Of a stretch of 58,756 bases of DNA, positions 48,793-57,985 are shown piece after piece. The first letter of the stretch is position 1. Each line of letters begins with the position of its first letter. The stretch is taken from contig MFDN01000011.1 of NCBI GenBank assembly GCA_001776935.1, positions 1 through 58,756 of the forward strand, written 5' to 3'. Under the pieces are notes generated by a model. It was not told the origin of the DNA. It ran no database searches and was given only the letters and a program-made list of their open reading frames with translations. This DNA is from Candidatus Daviesbacteria bacterium RIFCSPLOWO2_01_FULL_39_23 (GTDB lineage: Bacteria > Patescibacteriota > Microgenomatia > Daviesbacterales > UBA10151). The translations under genes were made by a program, and so were the position numbers.

Positions 48793-49711
48793 TAATAAAC
48801 AGACATCAGTCATTAGCGATCAGTCTTCAGATAAGACAAGCGAAACAGAAGACCAGCAAATCAATCAATCAGAAGCTCCAATTGAGGAGGCAAAGTCTGA
48901 AACTGACAAGGCAATCAGAGAAATGGATAATCAAGCGGGTGACGGCGAGGAGGGGGTCCCGACGCGTAGCCGCAGCGAGGAATCGAGCGAGGATGCACGA
49001 CGGGATACCGAGCCGGCAGGACCCGCGACAGAAGGAGAATCTAGCGCTGAAAAACCGACGACCTCTGATGTCCCCGCATCCACGGGAGATCCTTCGCTAA
49101 TCGCTCAGGATGACAAAAAAGAAGCTCAGGATGACAAAAAAACTGATAACCCTGCCCGCATTGCTACGCAAAGCGTTGCAGGCGGGCCCAATGCTAAATG
49201 GTATGTGGTGCATACTTATTCAGGCCATGAAAACAAAGTTGCTCACACTTTAAAACAAAGGATTGAATCCGAGCATCTGGAGGAGAAAATTTTGGATATT
49301 TTAGTCCCCATGCAGAACAAAATTGAAATAAAAAGCGGCAAAAAAGTAAATATCAAAGAAAAAATCTTCCCCGGCTATATTTTGGTGAAAATGGTTTTGG
49401 ATGATATTTCATGGCTGGCTGTACGGACAACCCAGGGAGTCACCAGCTTTGTAGGCATGAGCAACAAACCAACCCCTATATCCGAAGCAGAAGTTGCCAC
49501 TATCGTTAAGTTCACCCAAAGCGAAACTCCGCAATACAAACAGGTGTTTATGGCCAATGATACGGTTAAAATTGTGGATGGACCTTTTGCAGATTTCATA
49601 GGTAAAATTGATTCTGTGGATGAAGAAAAAGGTAAAGTGCGGGTGCTTGTGTCCATATTTGGACGCGAAACACCGGTGGAATTGGACTTTCTTCAGGTGA
49701 AGAAGATATAA
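48782..49711 (+). CDS. nusG: transcription antitermination factor NusG with long N-terminal extension
   Basis: 309 residues. The NusG core starts near residue 138 (KWYVVHTYSGHENKVA, IFPGYILVKM, then the KOW domain FADFIGKIDSVDEEKGKV). The first 137 residues are acidic, low-complexity and encoded largely by dispersed repeats: one block at 48938-49026 recurs in rplA, and GCTAATCGCTCAGGATGAC near 49097 matches the repeat before fmt. Binds RNA polymerase and couples it to the ribosome. A later start near residue 138 cannot be excluded, but no ATG lies there. Confidence 0.93.
   Translation: MDDNNKQTSVISDQSSDKTSETEDQQINQSEAPIEEAKSETDKAIREMDNQAGDGEEGVPTRSRSEESSEDARRDTEPAGPATEGESSAEKPTTSDVPASTGDPSLIAQDDKKEAQDDKKTDNPARIATQSVAGGPNAKWYVVHTYSGHENKVAHTLKQRIESEHLEEKILDILVPMQNKIEIKSGKKVNIKEKIFPGYILVKMVLDDISWLAVRTTQGVTSFVGMSNKPTPISEAEVATIVKFTQSETPQYKQVFMANDTVKIVDGPFADFIGKIDSVDEEKGKVRVLVSIFGRETPVELDFLQVKKI
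48938..49026 (+). repeat. GC-rich dispersed repeat inside nusG
   Basis: Begins GGTGACGGCGAGG, contains CCCGACGCGTAGCCGCAG and GAGGATGCACGACGG, and ends ACCGAGCCGGCAGGACCC. It matches 50472-50560 in rplA closely but with small indels, so the middle is read in a different frame there. Confidence 0.9.
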
Positions 49712-49717
49712 TTCTTT

Positions 49718-49822
49718 GTCATCCTGATGCGTAAGTGAAGGATCTCTAGATTCATTCTAGATACAATTATTCTCGCATTCGCGAGGGATTCTTCGTCCGC
49801 CAACTGGCGGACTCAGAATGAC
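49718..49822 (+). repeat. dispersed GTCATCCTGA...CAGAATGAC repeat between nusG and rplK
   Basis: Same family as 24242-24329 and 26438-26558. It contains AAGGATCTCTAGA, CGCATTCGCGAGGGATTCTTC and a CCGCCAACTGGCGG palindrome. It starts six bases after the nusG stop and ends 12 bases before the rplK ATG. Confidence 0.88.
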
Positions 49823-49834
49823 AGGAGAGTTGAT

Positions 49835-50260
49835 ATGGCTAAAAAGATTAAAACATTAATAAAACTAAATATTCCTGCAGGGACTGCTACTCCGGCTCCT
49901 CCGGTTGGTCCTGCTTTAGGCCAACACGGCTTGCCGATCATGGAATTCATCAAAGCCTTCAATGATAAAACACAGGACAAAAAGGGCAATATTTTACCTG
50001 TGGTTATCACGGTTTACGAGGACCGCACTTTTTCTTTTATCACAAAAGAACCGCCTGTTGCAGAAATGATTAAAAAAACCCTTAATTTGGAAAAAGGCTC
50101 CGGAAGCGCTTTAAAAGAACCTGTCGGAACTTTGACTAAAGCTCAAGTGGAACAAATTGCCAAAGCTAAAATGCCTGATTTAAATACCAAAAATATAGAA
50201 GCTGCTATGAAGATTGTCGAGGGCACAGCCAGAAGCATGGGGGTAAAAATAAGCGTATAG
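49835..50260 (+). CDS. rplK: 50S ribosomal protein L11
   Basis: 141 residues, full length. Motifs [20 protein letters not shown] and [24 protein letters not shown] are typical. AGGAG lies seven bases before the ATG. Part of the nusG-rplK-rplA order. Confidence 0.97.
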   Translation: MAKKIKTLIKLNIPAGTATPAPPVGPALGQHGLPIMEFIKAFNDKTQDKKGNILPVVITVYEDRTFSFITKEPPVAEMIKKTLNLEKGSGSALKEPVGTLTKAQVEQIAKAKMPDLNTKNIEAAMKIVEGTARSMGVKISV

Positions 50261-50261
50261 A

Positions 50262-50320
50262 AAATAGCGTACAGCGTATAGTTTTTTAACTATACCCTAA
50301 ACGCTATACCCTATACCCTT
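50262..50320 (+). repeat. CTATACCC/CTATACGC word repeats between rplK and rplA
   Basis: Tandem short words built on TATAGCGTA and CTATACCC fill most of the 67-base gap. The same words recur at about 56433-56505 and inside the O-antigen-ligase gene at 24965-25005. Confidence 0.7.
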
Positions 50321-50327
50321 AACTAAA

Positions 50328-51239
50328 ATGGGTAGACCTAAAGTTAAAATCATTGATGACTCACAAGTTGAGGAAATAAAAGAAAAACCTTCTAAAGACA
50401 AGAGGGAGCGTGTGAAGTCTGAAACTGCAGAAGCAATTAGCCCAGTTGAAACTTCAAAAGAGGAAACGAGGGGTGACGGCGAAGAAGGATCCCGACGCGT
50501 AGCCGCAGTGAGTGAAGCGAACGAGGATGCACGGCGGAAAACCGAGCCGGCAGGACCCCGAGCGGCGCAAAAATCGCAAAAACCTGGCAAAGCCAAACCA
50601 AGAGGTAAAAAATACCAGGAAATTACCAAAGATTTAGACAGAACTAAAAGTTATCCTTTAAATGAGGCAATAGAAACAGTCAAAAAATTATCCTACTCAA
50701 AATTCGATGCCACCCTTGAAGCTCACATAAACACCAGCCAAACCGGGATCCGGGGCTTAGTTTCTCTTCCTTTTGCCTCCGGACGCAAACTTCGAATCGT
50801 TGCTTTTGGAAAAGGAGCAGAAAACTCTGGCGCAGACACTATTGGCACAGAGGAAGTTATTGAAACTATAAATAAAGGGAAGGTGGATTTTGATATAGTG
50901 GTCGCCACTCCTGAGTGGATGCCCAAATTGGCTAAAATCGCCCGGATCTTAGGCCCAAGAGGCTTAATGCCCAATCCTAAAAATGGCACTATCACCGATC
51001 CGTCAGCTGACGGACTAAAAAAAGCAGTAGAAGGTTTTCAGGCCGGCAAAACAGAATACAAGACAGAGCCTAAGGTAGCGGTTTTACATATTGCTTTGGG
51101 TAAATTAAACCAACCCAGCGATGAACTTATGGCCAATATCAAAACCCTGCTTCAAACTTTGGGTAAAACCCGAGTCAAAAAAGTCACACTTTCTCCGACA
51201 ATGGGTCCCGGGGTAAAACTGGATTTAACTTCTATTTAA
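50328..51239 (+). CDS. rplA: 50S ribosomal protein L1 with N-terminal extension
   Basis: 303 residues, about 75 longer than usual at the N-terminus. The L1 core starts near KSYPLNEAIETVKKL and contains GPRGLMPNPKNGTITDP and the typical ending. The extension includes the dispersed repeat at 50472-50560. A short palindrome GATCCGTCAGCTGACGGAC (about 50997-51015) is read in frame as DPSADG. The usual partners rplJ and rplL do not follow; a surface-protein operon converges instead. Confidence 0.95.
   Translation: MGRPKVKIIDDSQVEEIKEKPSKDKRERVKSETAEAISPVETSKEETRGDGEEGSRRVAAVSEANEDARRKTEPAGPRAAQKSQKPGKAKPRGKKYQEITKDLDRTKSYPLNEAIETVKKLSYSKFDATLEAHINTSQTGIRGLVSLPFASGRKLRIVAFGKGAENSGADTIGTEEVIETINKGKVDFDIVVATPEWMPKLAKIARILGPRGLMPNPKNGTITDPSADGLKKAVEGFQAGKTEYKTEPKVAVLHIALGKLNQPSDELMANIKTLLQTLGKTRVKKVTLSPTMGPGVKLDLTSI
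50472..50560 (+). repeat. GC-rich dispersed repeat inside rplA
   Basis: Same element as 48938-49026 in nusG. The peptides agree at the ends (GDGEEG, EDARR, TEPAGP), but the middle is GVPTRSRSEESS in NusG and GSRRVAAVSEAN in L1 because of a frame change. Confidence 0.9.
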
Positions 51240-51486
51240 GCTGTTCTAAGTCTTTGATGCCTACGCGGACATTTAAAGATTTGGTTTTATAAGTGCCGTT
51301 GCCCTGATATTCCAACGCATTGCCGGAATCGTCTGTAACTTCTAAAGCAGTATTTATTTCTGAGGCAGCCTTGCTTTTGAAAATCTGCCGGGTCTGAACC
51401 AGATATACTCCAGCAATAAGCCCTATCAAAAGAATTATTATTAAAATAAGCTGAGTTTTATTTACTTTTATATCACCAATATTCAT
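51232..51486 (-). CDS. small anchored surface protein
   Basis: 84 residues. One membrane segment at about 12-31 ending in GVYLVQTRQIFKSKA, then a short beta-rich tail (ALEVTDDSGNALEYQGNGTY). The tail is too short for a full extracellular domain, so it may be a truncated gene. It overlaps the rplA end by eight bases and is last in the operon that begins at 55365 or 56396. Confidence 0.65.
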   Translation of the reverse strand: MNIGDIKVNKTQLILIIILLIGLIAGVYLVQTRQIFKSKAASEINTALEVTDDSGNALEYQGNGTYKTKSLNVRVGIKDLEQLK

Positions 51487-51493
51487 ATATTAA

Positions 51494-54400
51494 TTATAAT
51501 AGCACTTCACCAGTTGCACAATTCACCTCTTTACTACCCTCACCCCACCTGCATCCGCCGGTCGGACTGGCGCATACATTTGTAATTGTTGTCATAGACG
51601 GACAGGCAGACTGGTTGATAACTTTTCCGCTGTAACATTTATTATCCTGCCAATAAATACAATCCTTCCCCGGCGCACCTGCATCCGGCCCGGAAGGAGG
51701 AGGTGTTGAAGCCGGAGTCGGAACAGGATTAGGATTATTACACCAACTGCTGCAGCCTGCGTCCTGCTGGTCTTTGCCTGTTATAAAATTGCCGTTTGCA
51801 TCCTGACAAACAGACTGGCTAGTATTACAGGCTATACACTGGTTGTATTTAAAGTCAGGACTACTGCTGTTACATGATGCAGGTACAGGAGTAGATACAG
51901 GCGTAGGTCTTGCTATCGGTGTAGCAGTACCACCTTGGGGGCAGGCAACAGGCCCGCCCCTGTATTCACATCCCACAGGATTAAAACAGGTACCATTTAC
52001 CCAATTGCAGGTTGACTGATCTTTTGTATAGCCTTCGTAACAACTCCCGTCCTGACTGTAGACACAATTCCAATCAGCAGGCTGGCTGTAGTTAAAAATA
52101 AGGCTTTTCCGCGCTGTTGTGCCGTCTTTATAATGAATAACCAGTTGGAATGCGGTTGTTGGCTTCCCGTCAAGCTGCAAATCAATTTGACCTCCGTTAA
52201 TATCAAGCGGTACTTCCCCTTTTCCGACTAAAAGCCCTACGCTGACAATATCTCCTGCTGCCTTGTTTTGAGTGCTGAACCTCAGAAAATCAGATGCTTG
52301 GCTGTTTATAAAACTTACTTCATAATCCCCGTTTGGCTGATAAATGATAAACGAGTATTCACAGTTACCCATTCCGTCTTTACAGTTTTCCAAAGACGAG
52401 CTTGCCTGCAACAAACGCTCCTCCCCGTTGCGGTTAACTTTCAAAACAGGGTTCGCAGCTTGTTTGTTGGTTGAGGCAATCACAATTACCCTGTCATCAG
52501 AGGAACTAATATTTAAAGGGGAAGGATTTGAAGATAATTTTACATAAGGATTAGCTGCTACTCCGTCATCTGAAACCGTAATCACCACAGTACCCTGGGA
52601 AGGCTGGTAGCTGCTTTGAGGATCATCAGCTAAGCTGGCAGTAGCCACTATCCTGCTGATCTGGTTTAAATCCCCCAGCCGCGAAAGGGGTAATATCCAG
52701 GGCTCGCAATTGGGATAGTTTTGATTATCATCAATTATTTCAACTCCGCCCCCTCTTAGGATTTTGGTCACAACAAAGTGAATTACAGGCAAATTTCGGG
52801 CGTCACAACTTCCGTTACCTATTGAGGATTCCGGGATTAAAGTTATTGTTTCGTCCGGGCCTGAGGGATTATTTACAATCCTGACCTGGCCGTTTTCTTC
52901 CCTGGCCGAAACTCCGGCCACATTAGTCGAAGTTACCCCCTGAAGGAGTTTAATTAAAGCCACTTTTGGGGTAGAGTTGTTGAGCCGGAAGCTTGTTCTG
53001 CCGGTTTGCACTTTTACTTCTGTCTTAGTTTTTAATTTAGCTGTATTTCCTGTATAAGTAACCTCTATGGTGTCTTCTGAACCTTTATAACTGTCTGTTT
53101 CCGGAAAAACAGCTTTAAACCTGTATGTACCGTCTTTTTTCATTCCGGGAAGCAGTTTAGCCTGATAAGACCAGCAATTTCTGTGCCTGCTTTCCGTTGC
53201 AGGTCCCACCTGATTTCCCTCTGATACGGGCGCGAAACTGACGGGAATATTAGTTTCTTTCCCTGCATCAACCTTGGTAAGCGTCATGGTCACAAACCCG
53301 AATGCACAGGCAGAATTGCTGCCATCATTAGGATTAGTTCTTGATCCTACAGAAATCCAGTCAGCTCCGGGATCATCAAAGCTGCCCTCCCGTATTCTGG
53401 TATCCCCTTCCCAGTAACCATGAATATAGGCTCTTGTGGTTGTGCCTGTCTTTGAACCCTGGCCTGTCCCTGCCCCGGGCCCTGTCCTGGACCAGCCGCC
53501 TACAGGAGGCTGGTTACCGCCTCCCGGGGCAGGAGGAATAGGAGGAGTGCCAGTGCCTGGAGGAGGCTGTGTACCCGAGCTTGTAACCGTAAATGTTTCT
53601 TGTAAATATTTTCCATTCGCACTTCCGGTAAATGTATAGAGCCCGGGCTTAGCTGTTGATGGAAGAGTACGTGTAATCCAAGCACCGTCAACAACCCCTA
53701 CTCCTGCTTTAGCTTTATAACGTTGACCTGCATCAACTATTAAAGAACCAGGACCATCAGAATCTTTAGGACCGCTTACCATATACCCTAGTGATATGTT
53801 TTCTATTACTTTATCAGATTTATTCTTAATAAGTATTTTAAATCCGACTGTATCACCGGCAATAAATTCCTTCTTGGGATTTCCGTTAACATCCATTATT
53901 TGAAGACTATCCAGAGTATAATCTTCAGAAGACCCTGCAGGAGGCGCAGGAGAAGGAAGTTCTGCTTTGCAGATATCTTTTGCCTCAAGATATTTATCCG
54001 GTTTTGTAAGCGCTTGCATTAATAACGCTGTTATTTCTTCCTTGTTTACGCAGATATTAAGATCAATGAAACATTTTGTTGTTCCTGTATTTAGCTTCTG
54101 ACAAACTTCCTCATATAAGCTATTTTTTATATCATCCTGCATTTTTTTTATCTGTTCCTTATCCTTATTTGAAGGACCGGCACCTGAACCTCCTGCAGGA
54201 GGATTACCGGCAGCAGGAGTTTTATTACCCTCGTTAATCCCCATATTCGTGCAATAAAGTTCCCAATTTTTAGGGTTAGAAAGATTTTCTTCGGAAGCAT
54301 CATCCACACATTTGTCTGTCTTGGCAATACAGGCCTCTTTTTGATTCTGCACCCAAGAAGCTTCCGTATTACAAGCCTCCTGCAGACTTGTTTTCATTTC

Positions 54401-54964
54401 TTCCTTTATCTTTGTAATGCTTTTTTGCCCAGAACCTGCCGGACACGAATCGAGATTCCACTCGTGATAACCGTCTCCATATAATTCAACTTCATCCGCA
54501 AGTCCAGATATAAGAAAATCAGAAATGCGATACAACCAAACCCATGCTTGACTAGCTCTTGCAAAAAAGGCATCCTGTCTACTGCCAAGCTGCTTATCGT
54601 TATAACTTATTAAAAAGACATATTTCCCGTCTGGCAATTTATTGACATTATCATCTGGCTTTCCCCATAAGAAACGCATGCCTTGTTTACCATTATTATC
54701 TGTTATTACTGTGTAAACCTTTGTATGCTCAAGACCTGATACTTTAGGAATGAATAAGCCACCAGGATCATTAATTTGATGATATAAACCTACTGTTGCT
54801 CCTTCAAGAGGGAAACTCTCCCCTTTTTCAGATTTACAGGTTACCTTAAAGGAAAAATCAATAGGATCTTCTAACGCCTGCGCAGTATTAACATAAACAA
54901 AAAAAGGTGCAATAAATGCAACTAAAACTGCTACCTGAAGCATTAATCGAAAAAATCTTTTCAT
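51494..54964 (-). CDS. large Cys-rich secreted surface protein
   Basis: 1156 residues. Signal peptide to about residue 31. An N-terminal beta domain, a Cys-containing helical part (about 190-340), a region with Ig-like beta patterns (about 350-460), a Pro/Gly linker (about 470-520) and further beta domains follow. The C-terminal 200 residues hold repeated Cys modules (CVYSQDGSCYEGY, CIYWQDNKCYSGK) separated by Pro/Thr linkers. It is probably an adhesin held by the operon partners. No named family recognised; the ATG overlaps the upstream gene by four bases. Confidence 0.75.
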   Translation of the reverse strand: MKRFFRLMLQVAVLVAFIAPFFVYVNTAQALEDPIDFSFKVTCKSEKGESFPLEGATVGLYHQINDPGGLFIPKVSGLEHTKVYTVITDNNGKQGMRFLWGKPDDNVNKLPDGKYVFLISYNDKQLGSRQDAFFARASQAWVWLYRISDFLISGLADEVELYGDGYHEWNLDSCPAGSGQKSITKIKEEMKTSLQEACNTEASWVQNQKEACIAKTDKCVDDASEENLSNPKNWELYCTNMGINEGNKTPAAGNPPAGGSGAGPSNKDKEQIKKMQDDIKNSLYEEVCQKLNTGTTKCFIDLNICVNKEEITALLMQALTKPDKYLEAKDICKAELPSPAPPAGSSEDYTLDSLQIMDVNGNPKKEFIAGDTVGFKILIKNKSDKVIENISLGYMVSGPKDSDGPGSLIVDAGQRYKAKAGVGVVDGAWITRTLPSTAKPGLYTFTGSANGKYLQETFTVTSSGTQPPPGTGTPPIPPAPGGGNQPPVGGWSRTGPGAGTGQGSKTGTTTRAYIHGYWEGDTRIREGSFDDPGADWISVGSRTNPNDGSNSACAFGFVTMTLTKVDAGKETNIPVSFAPVSEGNQVGPATESRHRNCWSYQAKLLPGMKKDGTYRFKAVFPETDSYKGSEDTIEVTYTGNTAKLKTKTEVKVQTGRTSFRLNNSTPKVALIKLLQGVTSTNVAGVSAREENGQVRIVNNPSGPDETITLIPESSIGNGSCDARNLPVIHFVVTKILRGGGVEIIDDNQNYPNCEPWILPLSRLGDLNQISRIVATASLADDPQSSYQPSQGTVVITVSDDGVAANPYVKLSSNPSPLNISSSDDRVIVIASTNKQAANPVLKVNRNGEERLLQASSSLENCKDGMGNCEYSFIIYQPNGDYEVSFINSQASDFLRFSTQNKAAGDIVSVGLLVGKGEVPLDINGGQIDLQLDGKPTTAFQLVIHYKDGTTARKSLIFNYSQPADWNCVYSQDGSCYEGYTKDQSTCNWVNGTCFNPVGCEYRGGPVACPQGGTATPIARPTPVSTPVPASCNSSSPDFKYNQCIACNTSQSVCQDANGNFITGKDQQDAGCSSWCNNPNPVPTPASTPPPSGPDAGAPGKDCIYWQDNKCYSGKVINQSACPSMTTITNVCASPTGGCRWGEGSKEVNCATGEVLL

Positions 54965-55365
54965 TTTAATATTACAAAGTCACTTTCTATATAATTAGGA
55001 AGGATTGAAACATAAGTTTTTAGTTTATTCATGGCAAAAGTTTTATCCGTACTTTTTGTTTCTTTCAAAGATACTGCCATCTTATCAAAAGCCTTTTTAA
55101 GATATTGATACCCCTCCTGAGGCGTTTTTTGAGAAAAAGCCAGGTCAATATAGGCTAAAATGCCTTTTGATTCCTGCCCGGAGAAAGCAGTCTTAATATA
55201 TCCCCTTAAAACTTCTCTACCTTCATCTTCCTTTGAAGCAGTTTGAGATAAGGGAAGAAGAGTTGCACCCGGCTGCATTGTTTTAAACGCCGCCAAGGCT
55301 GCTAACATCAGAACTACTAATACGAGTACTCCAAAAGAAATTAAAACAACTCGTGATTTGGGCAT
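54961..55365 (-). CDS. small anchored protein upstream of the large surface protein
   Basis: 134 residues. Membrane segment at about 7-28 (VVLISFGVLVLVVLMLAAL), then a helical domain (KGILAYIDLAFSQKTPQEGY). It overlaps the 1156-residue gene by four bases, so the products probably act together at the envelope. No family recognised. Confidence 0.65.
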   Translation of the reverse strand: MPKSRVVLISFGVLVLVVLMLAALAAFKTMQPGATLLPLSQTASKEDEGREVLRGYIKTAFSGQESKGILAYIDLAFSQKTPQEGYQYLKKAFDKMAVSLKETKSTDKTFAMNKLKTYVSILPNYIESDFVILK

Positions 55366-55397
55366 ATAGTCATAGTACCCATTACTTTAATTATTTG

Positions 55398-56396
55398 TCA
55401 AATAGTAGTGCTATTTCCTCTTTTGAAAATCTTATTAAAAATTACCCCCAAATCAATTTTTAGGCTGTAAATTGATACCAGTCCAAAAATCAAGACAAAA
55501 ATTGCAGATATAATATGAAACAGTACTGTCATAGCCGAAGCTAAATTAGCTTCAATCCCAAAAACCCCTGATAAAATCAAAAGGCCTGAGGCCTCAGCCG
55601 AACCTATGTATCCCGGAGCCGCCGGCACAAGATATGTCAAAGCAGATAACACCTGCCCCAGATACATCTTTAAAAAGCTTTGATTAACCCCCAGGGCAGC
55701 AAAATTAAAATACCAAACAGCCGCATCTACAACATAAGCTAAAAACGTGATTGCAATCATCAAAGATAAATCTTTTGGATGCCTCTTTAAGATAGAAAAA
55801 GATTCTAAAATGAAATTACTAAACCTATCAAAATATATCTTAATGCTATTAAATATAAACAGATGTCTCAAAAAACTGAATAATTTTCCAGCAAAGCTTG
55901 CCTTATAAACTACCAGCCAGGTTAAAAATAAAGCCAGAGTTAGTATAACGGTTATAATAATTATAAAAGTTATGCTAAGGGAGGTCGGAACAACAAAAAA
56001 CAATACGGAGGCCAAAATAAGTACTGCCAGAAAATCCACAAACCTGTCTAGGAATATCCAAATCACAGACTTTCCCAATGGCAGCTGATAATGAGTATTA
56101 AGGTAAACTCCTTTCACTACCTCCCCTGCCCTGACCGGAATAAAAAAATTAAGTATCATTGCTGCCCCGTTTAGAAAAATTAAATCCAAAAGCTTAATCT
56201 TTTTTACTTCGGATAGAAAAATCTTAAGCCTTACAGCCCTGACAATCGGCGAAATCAGTAAAAACAAAAATATCGGCGCCAAATACATTAAGTTTACTTT
56301 TGACAAATTTAAAAGTATGGCCTCAAGATCAACAAAACGGGACCAGATGAAGATCAAAACTACCCCAAGTACAGTGTTAAATAAAATTTTCAGCAT
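55398..56396 (-). CDS. lysylphosphatidylglycerol-synthase-type membrane protein (UPF0104)
   Basis: 332 residues, about eight membrane segments. The pattern NFFIPVRAGEVVKGVYL and LVPAAPGYIGSAEASG is typical of the flippase-like UPF0104/AglD2 family. It has the membrane domain alone, without a C-terminal aminoacyl-transferase. Possible role in lipid or glycolipid transport. Lies upstream of the surface-protein operon with a 32-base gap. Confidence 0.85.
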   Translation of the reverse strand: MLKILFNTVLGVVLIFIWSRFVDLEAILLNLSKVNLMYLAPIFLFLLISPIVRAVRLKIFLSEVKKIKLLDLIFLNGAAMILNFFIPVRAGEVVKGVYLNTHYQLPLGKSVIWIFLDRFVDFLAVLILASVLFFVVPTSLSITFIIIITVILTLALFLTWLVVYKASFAGKLFSFLRHLFIFNSIKIYFDRFSNFILESFSILKRHPKDLSLMIAITFLAYVVDAAVWYFNFAALGVNQSFLKMYLGQVLSALTYLVPAAPGYIGSAEASGLLILSGVFGIEANLASAMTVLFHIISAIFVLIFGLVSIYSLKIDLGVIFNKIFKRGNSTTI

Positions 56397-56432
56397 ATTG
56401 AAAAACCCATCCTCTTAAATATACACTATAAT

Positions 56433-56505
56433 CAGCGTATAGCGTATAGCAAATAGCGTATAGTTGGAATTTCTAACTAAACGCAAACGCTTCTCACTAT
56501 ACCCT
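56433..56505. repeat. TATAGCGTA / CTATACCC word repeats
   Basis: AGCGTATAGCGTATAGCAAA and a later CACTATACCCTATC, in the gap between divergent genes at 56396 and 56513. Same word family as at 50262 and 24965. Confidence 0.65.
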
Positions 56506-56512
56506 ATCTTGA

Positions 56513-57391
56513 ATGTTTACAACTTTAGGACAAAAACTGATTTTAGGCGTATATGTTTTCATACTGCTTTCGATCCCGGTCGGCTCATATCTTGCCACTC
56601 AAATCACAAATACCAAAAGCCAGGCAAACGAAACCAAAAACACCAAGCCTGCGGTAAAACTTGTCCCCAAAAGCACCACCTCTCCTGCGAAAGAACTACT
56701 AAACGCCTCCAAAAAACAAGCAACAAGCGCCGGACTGCTTATTGCCTCTCCCACGCCTGCTCCTTTGCCTTCGGAAACTACAATTGCAACCTCCTACGGA
56801 CCAACCCTGTCTTTAAAAGCGATTCTGGAAGGAAGGCCTGCAGGCAATCAATCTACAAAATTATTTGTGGGAATTGCAGAGGGAAATTTAACATCCAACC
56901 CTAAATTCCTCCTAAGTTTTAGCGTTAACCTGCCTGCATCAGGAGAGTATACTAATCTATCACTGGCCGGCTTAACCCCCGGCTCCCGCTACAGCGCACT
57001 TTTAAAGGGGTCTGCCCAGCTTGCAGTGTCTTCTTCTTTCACCATGTCCCCCACAACCACCAAGTTAAACGATGGCCAGGCGTTAACTATGCTTTCCGGA
57101 GATTTAAACGATGACAATGTAATAAACAGCGCAGATTATTCCATTGTTCAAAAACTCCTTGGAATAACATCACAGTCTATAACCTGGAACGAAAATGCAG
57201 ATTTAAACAAAGACGGCGTCATTAACTCTTTTGACTTAAGTCTGATTGCCAAAAATATAGGAGCTGTGGGAGCTTCCGGCGCCTGGACTTCACCTATTCC
57301 TAAAAACGCTACACCTTCTGCCAGTTTAAACAGTCCTGCAGTAGGTTCTCCTGACAGCGACGAAGGATACTGGCTTTGGATACCCAAGTAG
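56513..57391 (+). CDS. anchored protein with dockerin-like EF-hand pair
   Basis: 292 residues. N-terminal anchor (about 5-28) ending in GSYLATQITNTKSQA, a Thr/Ser/Pro-rich spacer, a beta domain (about 90-175), then a dockerin type I pair: GDLNDDNVINSADYSIV and ADLNKDGVINSFDLSLI, each with the calcium loop. The end is Pro/Ser-rich. Dockerins bind cohesins, but none is visible here. Confidence 0.85.
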   Translation: MFTTLGQKLILGVYVFILLSIPVGSYLATQITNTKSQANETKNTKPAVKLVPKSTTSPAKELLNASKKQATSAGLLIASPTPAPLPSETTIATSYGPTLSLKAILEGRPAGNQSTKLFVGIAEGNLTSNPKFLLSFSVNLPASGEYTNLSLAGLTPGSRYSALLKGSAQLAVSSSFTMSPTTTKLNDGQALTMLSGDLNDDNVINSADYSIVQKLLGITSQSITWNENADLNKDGVINSFDLSLIAKNIGAVGASGAWTSPIPKNATPSASLNSPAVGSPDSDEGYWLWIPK

Positions 57392-57472
57392 TTTCTTGCC
57401 TCTTTAATACAAAATTATAACCCGCTCTTAACTAATACTTCTTATTATTAAAATGACAGAAGAAAGGGGCTT

Positions 57473-57937
57473 ATGCTAAAAGTTCTATTGCTTTTTCCGA
57501 TCTTGATTTTCTTTTCTTTATTCCCCGGTAAAATCCTGGCGCAGGAACCTAAACGGGTTGAGGTGGATTTAACAAACCAAAGGCTTTATGCTTTTGAAGG
57601 ACAAAACAGGGTTTTTGATTTTATAATTTCTTCAGGCAAACCATGGTGGCCCACACCTGTGGGTGAATTTAAACCATGGGCAAAGTTAAGATGGGAAAGA
57701 ATGAGAGGCGGAAGCGTCCAGTACGGCACTTATTATGATTTGGCAAATGTACCTTTTACAGTCTACTTTTACAAAGGCTACGCCCTTCACGGGACTTATT
57801 GGCATAATAACTTCGGAGTCCCCATGAGTCATGGTTGCGTTAATCTGAAAACAGACGATGCAGGACTTTTATACAATTGGATAGATTTTGAAACACCGAT
57901 TAAAATTTACGGCCAGACCCCGGCAGTTACTTCTTAA
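57473..57937 (+). CDS. L,D-transpeptidase (YkuD)
   Basis: 154 residues. Signal peptide (to about residue 23), then the YkuD domain: VEVDLTNQRLYAF, PTPVGEF, ALHGTYWHNNFG and the active site SHGCVNL with C122. Makes 3-3 cross-links or attaches proteins to peptidoglycan. AAAGGGG precedes the ATG. With PBP1A, PBP2 and MreBCD it indicates a real wall. Confidence 0.95.
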   Translation: MLKVLLLFPILIFFSLFPGKILAQEPKRVEVDLTNQRLYAFEGQNRVFDFIISSGKPWWPTPVGEFKPWAKLRWERMRGGSVQYGTYYDLANVPFTVYFYKGYALHGTYWHNNFGVPMSHGCVNLKTDDAGLLYNWIDFETPIKIYGQTPAVTS

Positions 57938-57985
57938 GAATTTGACAAAGATGTGGTATAATTAGTTGATTATAGGGTAAAACCT

